From: Actinomycetes bacterium
GTDB taxonomy: Bacteria; Actinomycetota; Actinomycetes; Propionibacteriales; Propionibacteriaceae
NCBI GenBank assembly: GCA_023412435.1
Contig: JAEYNS010000114.1
Span: forward strand, 1 to 7,244
Length of the DNA: 7,244 nt
Direction: 5' to 3'
The position numbers and the translations under genes were made by a program. The notes beneath the pieces were generated by a model. The model made no database searches. It was not told the DNA's origin and worked only from the letters and a program-made list of their open reading frames with translations. This document shows, one piece after another, positions 1 through 7,244 of the stretch. Position 1 is the first letter of the stretch; the number at the start of each line of letters is the position of its first letter.

Positions 1-44
1 CCCGCCTCGGCGCGCGCCGGGCGGGCGACCGCCCGGGCGACGGC
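1..44 (-). terminator. GC-rich hairpin after radA (possible terminator)
   Basis: Eight bases past the radA stop codon lies a perfect 8-bp all-G/C inverted repeat, CCGGGCGG at 17-24 and CCGCCCGG at 29-36, with loop GCGA. No T-run follows on either strand, so it is not a classical intrinsic terminator; it could be an actinobacterial U-less terminator or simply GC-rich coding sequence. An ATG at 48-46 (minus strand) overlaps the radA stop as ATGA and stays open to the window edge for 16 codons, giving an Arg/Gly/Pro-rich peptide. That could be the start of a coupled gene, in which case the hairpin is coding. The window is too short to decide. Confidence 0.25.
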
Positions 45-1454
45 TCATTCCACGACCGCGAGGTGCCGGTGGGCGGGATCGAGCCGGGTCGTGGTCTGCT
101 GGACCTCGCGCCGCAGGTGCAGCATGCCGAGAGCGTCGGCCAGGGTGGCCGCCTCGACGACCCGCAGGCCGTCGATTCGCAGTCTGCTGCCTGCCGGCAC
201 CAGCGCGAGCTCGAAACCCAACCGGGTGGCTTCGGCCAGCCGTCGCTCGATGCCGGGCACCCGGCGCAGCTCACCCGAGAGGCCGACCTCTCCGAGCGCG
301 ATGATCGGCCGGTCGAAGGCGCGTTCGACACACGCCGAGGCGATCGCGACCGCTGTCGCCAGGTCGGTGGCGGGGTCGTTGACCCTTGCCCCGCCGACGG
401 TGGAGACGTAGACCTCGCGAGTGTGGAGCTTCAGCCCCGCCTTGCGCTGCAGGACGGCCAGGATCATCGCCACCCGGGCCCCGTCGATCCCGTTGGTGAC
501 CCGCCGCGGGGCGGGCGCATTGCTCGGTACTACCAGAGCCTGCACCTCGGTGAGCAGCGGACGGCGGCCCTCGAGCGAGACGCCGAGGCAGGTGCCGGCG
601 ACCGGCTCGGCGTGGCGGGAGACGAACAGCCCGGACGGGTCGGCGACCTCGCGGATGCCGCCGGCGTCCATCTCGAAGCAGCCCACCTCGTCGGCGGGGC
701 CGTACCGGTTCTTGCTCGCCCGGATCATCCGGAACCCGCCGTGCCGGTCGCCCTCGAAGGACAGGACCACGTCGACCAGGTGCTCGAGCGTACGCGGCCC
801 TGCCACCGCGCCATCCTTGGTGACGTGGCCGATCAGCACCACCGGCATGGCGCGTTGCTTGGCCACCCGCACCAGGGCAGAGGTGACCTCACGGACCTGG
901 GTGACCCCGCCGGGGACGCCGTCCACGCTGGGCAGGCCGACCGTCTGGACGGAGTCGAGCACGAGCAACTGCGGGCGCAGCTGCTCGATGTGGCCGAGCA
1001 CGGTGGCGAGATCGGACTCGGCGGCCAGGTACAGGCCGTCGGTCACCGAGCCGGTCCGCTCAGCGCGTTGGCGCACCTGGGCCGCCGATTCCTCGGCGGT
1101 GACGTACAGCGTGGGGCGGCCTGCGCCCGCCCAGCGGGCCGCCACCTCGAGCAGCAGGGTCGACTTGCCCACCCCCGGCTCGCCTGCCAGCAGCACCACG
1201 GCCCCCGGGGTCAGCCCGGTGCCGAGCACCCTGTCGAGCTCGCCGATCCCGGTCGGGATGCCGGCTGTCGCGGTGGCGTCGACCTGACGGATCGGGACGG
1301 CGCTGCGCGTGGGGGTGGCCGCGGCGATCGTGACGGTGGGGGCGTGGCTCTCGGCGACGCTTCCCCAGGTCTGGCACTCGCCGCACCTGCCGACCCAGCG
1401 GACGGTGCTCCACCCGCACTCGCTGCAGCGGTAGGTACTGCTGTTCCTGGCCAT
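45..1454 (-). CDS. radA: DNA repair protein RadA (Sms), RecA-like ATPase
   Basis: 469 aa, a usual length for RadA. RadA is a cytosolic DnaB-like/RecA-like ATPase that helps process recombination intermediates and drives branch migration. Visible in order: an N-terminal zinc finger with Cys10, Cys13, Cys24 and Cys27 (CSEC...CGEC); Walker A GEPGVGKST at 91-99; Walker B region LLVLDSVQ at 163-170; the RadA signature as KNRYG at 248-252 (KNRFG in many relatives); and a C-terminal Lon-protease-like domain from about 300 onward, including VGGARVNDPATDLA near 353-366 and ALGEVGLSGELRR near 386-398. I do not see the Lon catalytic serine context, as expected for RadA. The ATG at 1454 is preferred over the in-frame GTG at 1478: a TAGCGT -10 box lies 7 bases upstream of 1454, and the extra eight residues would precede the conserved zinc finger. 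It looks leaderless. The upstream promoter resembles a DNA-damage promoter (separate entry). Confidence 0.97.
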   Translation of the reverse strand: MARNSSTYRCSECGWSTVRWVGRCGECQTWGSVAESHAPTVTIAAATPTRSAVPIRQVDATATAGIPTGIGELDRVLGTGLTPGAVVLLAGEPGVGKSTLLLEVAARWAGAGRPTLYVTAEESAAQVRQRAERTGSVTDGLYLAAESDLATVLGHIEQLRPQLLVLDSVQTVGLPSVDGVPGGVTQVREVTSALVRVAKQRAMPVVLIGHVTKDGAVAGPRTLEHLVDVVLSFEGDRHGGFRMIRASKNRYGPADEVGCFEMDAGGIREVADPSGLFVSRHAEPVAGTCLGVSLEGRRPLLTEVQALVVPSNAPAPRRVTNGIDGARVAMILAVLQRKAGLKLHTREVYVSTVGGARVNDPATDLATAVAIASACVERAFDRPIIALGEVGLSGELRRVPGIERRLAEATRLGFELALVPAGSRLRIDGLRVVEAATLADALGMLHLRREVQQTTTRLDPAHRHLAVVE

Positions 1455-1484
1455 GGCACCGACGCTAGCGGGCACCACCGACGA
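1455..1484 (-). promoter_or_regulatory. radA promoter, RecA-independent DNA-damage (PafBC-like) type
   Basis: Read on the minus strand, TCGTCGGTG (1484-1476) is followed by exactly 8 bases and then TAGCGT (1467-1462), with the radA ATG 7 bases further on. The known mycobacterial RecA-independent damage-inducible promoter consensus is TTGTCRGTG-N8-TANNNT, recognised with the help of PafBC. The match is 8 of 9 in the upstream block, exact in spacing and full in the -10 pattern. The TSS would fall at or next to the start codon, so the mRNA would be leaderless. The three plus-strand leaderless-type promoters in this window do not carry the upstream block. That the host has PafBC and uses it here is inference. 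Confidence 0.7.
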
Positions 1485-1493
1485 AACGACGAT

Positions 1494-1509
1494 TCGACGC
1501 TCCGTTCGA
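1494..1509. promoter_or_regulatory. Degenerate LexA/SOS-like box upstream of radA
   Basis: The sequence TCGACG-CTCC-GTTCGA has the layout of the actinobacterial/Firmicute-type LexA operator TCGAAC-N4-GTTCGA. The right half is perfect and the left half differs at its last two bases (10 of 12 positions). It lies 40-55 bases upstream of the proposed radA start, just beyond the damage-type promoter. Its right edge (1507-1509) overlaps the outer bases of the 13-bp inverted repeat, so the half-site could be partly accidental. LexA binding is inferred only. Confidence 0.3.
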
Positions 1510-1534
1510 TTCCGATCAGGACTGATCGGAATCG
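1507..1534. terminator. Perfect 13-bp inverted repeat, likely terminator of the VOC gene
   Basis: The arms are CGATTCCGATCAG (1507-1519) and CTGATCGGAATCG (1522-1534), perfectly complementary, separated by GA. As RNA this would be a 12-bp stem closed by a GGAC tetraloop (GUCC on the minus strand). It starts 6 bases after the VOC stop codon at 1541 on the minus strand and ends before the radA promoter, the position expected for a terminator separating two codirectional genes. Neither side has a T-run, so U-less termination or a protein-binding palindrome (operator for radA) are both possible. The arms are less GC-rich than the surroundings. Confidence 0.5.
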
Positions 1535-1540
1535 CAGGAC

Positions 1541-2176
1541 TCAGATGCGAACCAGGCCGTTCGGGGTACGGAAGACCGCGGCGTTCAGGCCCGGCTGGCC
1601 GTTGGGGGCGGTGAAGTTCAGCGTCACGCCGTCGAAGACCTCGCTCACATCCGTACCGAGCCAGGTCTCGAGTCGGGCCCGGTCACCGGCGATCTCGAGC
1701 TCCACCAGTTCGATGTCGCCCCGCAGTGCCTTGGGCTGCACCTCGTGGTCGGAGAGCCAGTGGATGAAGAACGGCAGCTGCGGGTCGGCCAGCAGCCCCT
1801 TGACCCCGATCTGCTCCCACTCGAGCTTGCGCCCGTCGGGGAAGTGGCGCATCCCCGGCACGGCCTGGCGGTCGAGGCGCTGCTCGAACGGTGTCAGGTC
1901 GTCCACCGAGATCACCCAGCCCAGCCAGCCGCCGCCCAGCTCGGAGCGCGCCCGCACGGCCTGCCCGAACGGCGCCTTCTCCGCTGCCGGGTGCTCCAGC
2001 ACCTCCACCACCTCGATGTAGCGGTCGCCGGCCAGGGGCAGGATGTGATTGCGGGTACCGGAGCGGGGGTGGAAGCCGCCGTCGCGGAACCGCTCGCCGA
2101 GCAGGTCGCCCAGCCGCTGCGATTCGGCAGCCAGACCCGCCGGGCCGACTGCGAAGGTCACGTGATCGACATGCAT
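1541..2176 (-). CDS. VOC family protein, glyoxalase-like domain
   Basis: 211 aa from the ATG at 2176. It opens with MHVDHVTFAVG, the typical first beta strand of a vicinal-oxygen-chelate (glyoxalase/dioxygenase) fold, followed by FHPRSGTRNHILPL (about 35-48) and DRYIEVVEVLEHP (51-63), which resemble the glyoxalase-like group of Pfam Glyoxalase_3 type. His5, His44 and Glu55 or Glu58 are plausible metal ligands but cannot be proven here. The C-terminal half (about 85-211) looks like a second, weaker VOC module ending in NFTAPNGQPGLNAAVFRTPNG. Cytosolic; no signal peptide or membrane segment. Substrate unknown. Upstream in-frame starts exist at 2185 (ATG) and 2206 (TTG). 2176 is chosen because the conserved strand begins there and a weak -10-like AAGAAT (2189-2184) sits 7 bases before it. 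It is divergent from the TIM-barrel gene. Confidence 0.85.
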   Translation of the reverse strand: MHVDHVTFAVGPAGLAAESQRLGDLLGERFRDGGFHPRSGTRNHILPLAGDRYIEVVEVLEHPAAEKAPFGQAVRARSELGGGWLGWVISVDDLTPFEQRLDRQAVPGMRHFPDGRKLEWEQIGVKGLLADPQLPFFIHWLSDHEVQPKALRGDIELVELEIAGDRARLETWLGTDVSEVFDGVTLNFTAPNGQPGLNAAVFRTPNGLVRI

Positions 2177-2272
2177 GGCCCCCATTCTTGCCACGTCGGT
2201 AGCCAACCGCGAAATCGGGACGGGGGCGGACCTGACCGGGCGCGGCTGGGTCGCATGCCTACGATGGAGAAC
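2177..2272. promoter_or_regulatory. Divergent promoter region between VOC and TIM-barrel genes
   Basis: This 96-bp gap separates two divergently read genes. On the plus strand TACGAT (2260-2265) is a good TANNNT -10 box and lies 7 bases before the GTG at 2273, indicating a leaderless transcript. On the minus strand a weaker AAGAAT (2189-2184) lies 7 bases before the VOC ATG at 2176. No convincing -35 element or operator palindrome is visible; the best inverted pair is a 4-bp CGGT/ACCG near 2196-2208. Confidence 0.55.
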
Positions 2273-3088
2273 GTGACGAATCCACCGGGCGGTCCCGTGA
2301 TCTCGATGTCGACGTCATCGGTCTACCCGGAATCGAGTTCGCGGGCCTTCGCGATCGCGCAGGATCTGGGCTTCGACGCGGTCGAGGTGATGGTGGGGAT
2401 GGACGCCACGTCGTCCGACATCGACGCGCTCCAGCGGCTGCGTGACTACTACGAGATCCCGATCGGCTCGATTCACGCCCCTACCCTGCTGCTCACCCAG
2501 CGCACGTGGGGCCCGGACCCCTGGGACAAGCTCGAGAAGTCGGCCGAGGCAGCCGGCAGGCTCGGCGCCTCGGTGGTCGTGGTCCACCCGCCCTTCCGCT
2601 GGCAGCGCAGCTACGCCTCCGCGTTCACCGCGGGGATCCGGCAACTGCACCACACCACGGGGATCGTCTTCGCGGTCGAGAACATGTTCCCCTGGCGGGG
2701 ACCGCGCGGCGCCGAGGTCCGTGCCTACGCCCCCAGCTGGGACCCGTCCCAGCTCGACCTCGACCACCTCACCCTCGACATGTCGCACGCCGCGACCGCC
2801 CGCCAGCAATCGCTCGACATCATCGAGGCGTGGGGCGACCGGCTGGCCCACGTCCACCTGACCGACGGGCTGAACGGGGTCTCCGACCTCCACCTGCTGC
2901 CCGGCGCGGGCAACCAGCGGGCCGACGAGGTGCTGGCCGAACTCGCCCGCCGTGGGTACACCCGGCAGATAGTGCTCGAGGTGAAGACCAACAACGCCGA
3001 CCAGCCGGGTGAGCGGATCCGGCAACTCGCCGACGCGCTGGAGTTCGCCAGGACCCACACCCGCCTGCCGCAGGGAGACCGCCGGTGA
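2273..3088 (+). CDS. Sugar phosphate isomerase/epimerase-like TIM-barrel protein
   Basis: 271 aa from the GTG at 2273. It belongs to the xylose-isomerase-like/AP-endonuclease-2 TIM-barrel superfamily; from memory it resembles the mycobacterial Rv0498 group strongly (VYP near the N-terminus, SIHAP, VVVHPPFRWQR, AVENMFP, LDMSHAAT, VHLTDG, LEV). These are the barrel strand ends at about 66-70, 102-112, 134-140, 168-174, 194-199 and 234-237. Candidate metal ligands are Glu136, Asp169, His172, His195 and Glu236. Cytosolic, reaction unknown; the family includes isomerases, epimerases and endonucleases, and I infer a sugar or polyol phosphate substrate only from the fold. Alternative ATGs at 2255 and 2264 lie upstream of the TSS implied by the -10 at 2260-2265, and a start at 2306 would cut the first strand. 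It overlaps the next gene by GTGA. Confidence 0.88.
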   Translation: MTNPPGGPVISMSTSSVYPESSSRAFAIAQDLGFDAVEVMVGMDATSSDIDALQRLRDYYEIPIGSIHAPTLLLTQRTWGPDPWDKLEKSAEAAGRLGASVVVVHPPFRWQRSYASAFTAGIRQLHHTTGIVFAVENMFPWRGPRGAEVRAYAPSWDPSQLDLDHLTLDMSHAATARQQSLDIIEAWGDRLAHVHLTDGLNGVSDLHLLPGAGNQRADEVLAELARRGYTRQIVLEVKTNNADQPGERIRQLADALEFARTHTRLPQGDRR

Positions 3089-3897
3089 CCGGGCAGGACG
3101 GGGCCGCAGCCCCGGCGCCGGCCGCGGAGGCGCCGCTGCGGGCCGACGCGGTGGGGGAGCACCGCCAGCGTCCCGGGTTCGAGATCCTGCTGGTCCTGGG
3201 GGTGTCGCTGGGCCAGTCGGCGGTCTACTCGATCCTGTCGCTGGTGAACAAGCTGACCTACGAGGTGCCGCTCAACCAGCAGACCACGACGATGAACCCG
3301 TCGGTCACCCCCGACCGGCCCTGGCTCGACCTCGCCTACCAGCTGGCGGGCATCGTGTTCCCCGTGGTGCCGGCCGTGTTGGCGCTCTACCTGCTCCACG
3401 TGTCCGGCCAGCGGCGCCAGATCGGGTTCGACCTGCGCCGTCCCGGCTTCGATCTGGGCCGTGGCACGGCGATCTTCCTCGCCATCGGCATCCCGGGGCT
3501 CGCGCTGTACTACGTCGCCTGGATCGCCGGCTTCAACACGAACATCTCCCCCGCCAACCTCGCCGCGCAGTGGTGGACGGTGCCGGTCCTGATCGGCCTG
3601 GCCGCGATGAACGGCGTGCTGGAGGAAGTGGTCATGCTCGGGTTCTTCTTCACCCGGGCCACCGCGCTGAACTGGAAGCCGTGGGTGATCGTGGTCTCCA
3701 GCGCGCTGATCCGCGCCACCTACCACCTCTACCAGGGGTTCGGGAGCTTCGTCGGGAACCTTGTCATGGGCCTTGCCTTCGGCTACCTGTACCTGCGGTT
3801 CAAGCGGGTGGGTCCGCTGGTCGTGGCCCACACGCTGCTGGACGTGGCGGCCTTCGTCGGCTACTCGCTGCTGGCCCCGCTGGTCGACTGGCTGTAG
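3085..3897 (+). CDS. CPBP-family intramembrane protease-like protein
   Basis: 270 aa with a hydrophilic Ala/Pro-rich N-terminus (1-30) and about six to seven hydrophobic segments near 32-55, 84-105, 127-150, 164-188, 198-210, 221-237 and 242-262. The motifs of CPBP (CAAX protease and bacteriocin-processing; Abi) proteins are present in order: Glu180-Glu181, then RATYHLYQG (210-218, His214), then AHTLLD (248-253, His249, Asp253). The usual first motif EExxxR is EEVVML here, so the Arg position holds Leu185. I recall actinobacterial relatives with EEVVVVGY at this place, so this is probably a subfamily trait. Role unknown; candidates are membrane peptide cleavage or prenyl-protein-like processing. 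The GTG start overlaps the preceding stop as GTGA, and AGGGAG (3072-3077) lies 7 bases before it, a good ribosome binding site supporting translational coupling. Confidence 0.87.
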   Translation: MTGQDGAAAPAPAAEAPLRADAVGEHRQRPGFEILLVLGVSLGQSAVYSILSLVNKLTYEVPLNQQTTTMNPSVTPDRPWLDLAYQLAGIVFPVVPAVLALYLLHVSGQRRQIGFDLRRPGFDLGRGTAIFLAIGIPGLALYYVAWIAGFNTNISPANLAAQWWTVPVLIGLAAMNGVLEEVVMLGFFFTRATALNWKPWVIVVSSALIRATYHLYQGFGSFVGNLVMGLAFGYLYLRFKRVGPLVVAHTLLDVAAFVGYSLLAPLVDWL

Positions 3898-3923
3898 TCC
3901 CTCGCGTTGAACCGTGGCGGCCC

Positions 3924-3936
3924 TAGGCTGGCGGGC
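3924..3936 (+). promoter_or_regulatory. -10 box of the DUF2500 gene (leaderless type)
   Basis: TAGGCT at 3924-3929, preceded by C, stands 7 bases before the ATG at 3937, and there is no properly spaced Shine-Dalgarno sequence. A TTGAAC at 3907-3912 is too close (11 bases) to serve as an ordinary -35 box. The arrangement suggests transcription starting at or next to the start codon. Confidence 0.6.
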
Positions 3937-4380
3937 ATGGGTCCGGACTTCGGTGGCGGGATGGGCAACTTCGACGCCATGTTTCAACTGGTCAGCACGC
4001 TGATCGGCATCGGCTTCGTCGTGGTGATCGGCTCGATAGTGGTGGGACTGTTCAAGAAGGGGGCCCAGGCAGCCAGGAACAGCGCTGCGCCTGAGGTGAC
4101 CGCCGCAGCGACCATCGTCGACAAGCGGGTCGAACTCTCCGGCGGCGGCACCACCGACACCCCGGGGATCATGAACGGCGACGGCACCTTCGGACCGTCG
4201 ATCTCCTCTTCCAGCCCCGTCCGCCAGACCCACTACGTGACCTTCGAGCAGTCCGGCGGCGAGCGCTTCGAGCTCGAGGTGCCCGGACGCGAGTACGGCC
4301 TCCTCGTCGTCGGGGACGCCGGGTCGGTCACCATGAAGGGCAGCCGCTACCTCGGGTTCCAGCGCGAGATCCTGCGCTGA
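3937..4380 (+). CDS. DUF2500 family membrane-anchored protein
   Basis: 147 aa. After a short Gly-rich start there is one strong transmembrane segment at about 16-39 (FQLVSTLIGIGFVVVIGSIV), then KK and a soluble domain. The soluble part shows the pattern I associate with DUF2500 (E. coli YhhM-like): ATIVDKRVEL (58-67), HYVTFE (99-104), ERFELEVPGREYGLLVVGDAG (109-129) and KGSRYLGFQRE (134-144). A Gly/Ser/Thr-rich linker (68-95) is inserted between the first two strands. No function is established for the family and no catalytic residues are evident. Orientation is probably N-out/C-in, since KK and Arg follow the segment; this is inference. The ATG at 3937 is chosen over the TTG at 3907 because of the -10 box just upstream. 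It sits 39 bases after the CPBP gene but appears to have its own promoter. Confidence 0.82.
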   Translation: MGPDFGGGMGNFDAMFQLVSTLIGIGFVVVIGSIVVGLFKKGAQAARNSAAPEVTAAATIVDKRVELSGGGTTDTPGIMNGDGTFGPSISSSSPVRQTHYVTFEQSGGERFELEVPGREYGLLVVGDAGSVTMKGSRYLGFQREILR

Positions 4381-6277
<1,897 letters not shown>

Positions 6278-6288
6278 TCCTGCCCGCG

Positions 6289-7026
6289 ATGGACGCCACC
6301 CGGCCGTTCTGGCTGACCGCCTTCCTCGACTTCCCTGCTGCCGAGTTCGACAGGGGGGCGGGGTTCTGGGCGCGTGCCACCGGCTGGCCGCTGTCGCAGG
6401 CCAGGGGCGAGCACGCCGAGTTCGCCAGCCTCGTGCCCCCCGCCGGCGCCGACTACCTCCGGCTGCAGCGCCTCGGCACGGGTGAGACCCGGCTGCACCT
6501 CGACGTCCACGTCGCCGATCCGGAGGAGGCGGCGCTGGCCGCCCACGAGTGCGGCGCGCGAATCGTCCGGCAGGCGTCCCCGGGCCTGGTGGTGATGCAG
6601 TCTCCCGCCGGGTTCGACTTCTGCCTCACCCGGCAGGACCGCCGTGGTACCCCGGCGCCCGCGACCTGGCCGGCGGGCCATCGCAGCCGGGTGGGGCAAC
6701 TCTGCCTCGACGTCCCCCCGCAGGCGCACCCGGCGGAGCTGGAGTTCTGGACTGCCACCCTGTCCGGCCGGGTGCGGCCGTCGGCCAGCCGTCCGGAGTT
6801 CTCGTGGATCGACCTGGACGGCGAGTTCCCGATCCGCGTCCTCGTCCAGCGCCTCGACCTGGCCGGACGGATGGGCGCACACCTCGACATCGGCACTGAC
6901 GACAGGCCGGCCGAGGTGGCCCGGCTGACCGGGGAGGGGGCCCTGGTGCGCGCCGTCCGGGACGGCTGGACGGTGCTCGAGGCGCCCGGCGGGACCAGCT
7001 TCTGCGTGCTCGACGGCGGGCTGTGA
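6289..7026 (+). CDS. Two-domain VOC family protein
   Basis: 245 aa built of two similar glyoxalase-type modules, about 8-114 and 136-241. The internal repeat is readable: RLHLDVHVAD (68-77) against GAHLDIGTDD (196-205), and SPAGFDFCLT (105-114) against APGGTSFCVL (232-241). Such tandem modules are common in actinobacterial VOC proteins of Glyoxalase_6-like type. His70 and His198 are equivalent positions and possible metal ligands; the substrate is unknown. Cytosolic, no signal peptide. The ATG at 6289 lies 11 bases after the proC stop and directly precedes the first beta strand (FWLTAFLDFP). The same frame is open far upstream through proC, but that is a GC-rich shadow. No clear ribosome binding site is seen, so translation may depend on proC. 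It is the last complete gene here, with the PfkB gene 7 bases beyond. Confidence 0.83.
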   Translation: MDATRPFWLTAFLDFPAAEFDRGAGFWARATGWPLSQARGEHAEFASLVPPAGADYLRLQRLGTGETRLHLDVHVADPEEAALAAHECGARIVRQASPGLVVMQSPAGFDFCLTRQDRRGTPAPATWPAGHRSRVGQLCLDVPPQAHPAELEFWTATLSGRVRPSASRPEFSWIDLDGEFPIRVLVQRLDLAGRMGAHLDIGTDDRPAEVARLTGEGALVRAVRDGWTVLEAPGGTSFCVLDGGL

Positions 7027-7033
7027 GGCCCCG

Positions 7034-7244
7034 GTGACGGTCGGCCTGTTCGTCGGGCTCGCCACCCTCGACGTCGTCCAGTTGGTCGACCGGTTGCCGT
7101 CCGAGGACCGCAAGACGACCGCGGAAGGGTCCTGGCTGGCCGCCGGCGGGCCGGCGGCGGTGGCGGCGATCGCCTTCTCCGCCCTCGGCGGCTCCGCCCG
7201 GCTGGTGACCGTGCTGGGCGCGGGCCCCGCCGCCGACCTGGTGC
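7034..7244 (+). CDS. PfkB-family carbohydrate kinase (N-terminal part)
   Basis: Only the first 70 codons are inside the window; the gene runs off the right edge. The GTG at 7034 starts MTVGLFVGLATLDVVQLVDR, matching the first strand of ribokinase/PfkB sugar and nucleoside kinases. It continues with SWLAAGGPAAVAAIAFSALG (about 33-52), the glycine-rich substrate-binding stretch, and then ARLVTVLGAGPAADLV (55-70), the GxxG strand. The phosphate-binding GAGD motif and C-terminal half are outside, so the substrate cannot be told. TGAGG (7024-7028) overlaps the VOC stop codon and sits 5 bases before the GTG, a good ribosome binding site. With a 7-base gap the gene is very likely in one transcript with the VOC gene and probably with asd and proC. 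Confidence 0.85.
   Translation, partial: MTVGLFVGLATLDVVQLVDRLPSEDRKTTAEGSWLAAGGPAAVAAIAFSALGGSARLVTVLGAGPAADLV

Noticed and set aside
1..48. Start of a further minus-strand gene overlapping the radA stop (ATGA)
   Set aside because: Only 16 codons are visible, the peptide is Arg/Gly/Pro-rich and unrecognised, and the same bases form a GC hairpin; disA, a frequent actinobacterial radA neighbour, is not recognisable from this stretch.
63..2021. Very long plus-strand open frame covering radA and the VOC gene
   Set aside because: It is antisense to two well-supported genes, its product is Gly/Asp/Arg-rich low-complexity with no domain, and such frames are usual opposite high-GC coding DNA.
3907..3929. 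TTGAAC followed by TAGGCT as a full -35/-10 promoter
   Set aside because: The spacer is 11 bases, far from the usual 16-18; only the -10 box is kept.
2725..4233. Long minus-strand open frame opposite the TIM-barrel, CPBP and DUF2500 genes
   Set aside because: The product is rich in His/Arg/Gly/Asp without recognisable motifs and it crosses three genes with clear family signatures on the plus strand.

Overview
The window is very GC-rich and almost fully coding. Codon choice is strongly G/C-ending, GTG starts are used alongside ATG, and several genes have a TANNNT -10 box placed so that transcription would begin at the start codon. This points to a high-GC actinobacterium chromosome; I cannot name the genus. 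I see no tRNA or rRNA gene, CRISPR array, insertion sequence, integrase or phage gene, and composition does not shift visibly, so this looks like core chromosome.

Left part, minus strand: radA (DNA repair ATPase, start most likely at 1454) and, upstream of it, a glyoxalase-like VOC protein (2176 to 1541). Between them lies the most informative non-coding DNA of the window. It holds a promoter for radA that closely matches the RecA-independent DNA-damage (PafBC-type) promoter of mycobacteria, a degenerate LexA-like palindrome, and a perfect 13-bp inverted repeat just after the VOC stop codon.

Middle, plus strand: a divergent promoter region (2177-2272) separates the VOC gene from a TIM-barrel sugar phosphate isomerase/epimerase-like protein. 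That gene is coupled by a GTGA overlap to a CPBP-family membrane protein whose EExxxR motif lacks the Arg. A small membrane-anchored DUF2500 protein follows with its own promoter.

Right part, plus strand: asd (aspartate-semialdehyde dehydrogenase) begins from its own leaderless-type promoter. It overlaps proC (pyrroline-5-carboxylate reductase) by GTGA, then come a two-domain VOC protein and the first 70 codons of a PfkB-family kinase that runs off the window. asd and proC are two reductive steps of amino acid biosynthesis (Asp family and proline). The VOC and PfkB genes are close enough to be in the same transcript, but I cannot assign them a linked function.

I find no convincing new biological system. 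The points most worth following are the radA promoter architecture, the consistent leaderless-start pattern of the lead genes, the 13-bp palindrome, and the atypical CPBP motif.
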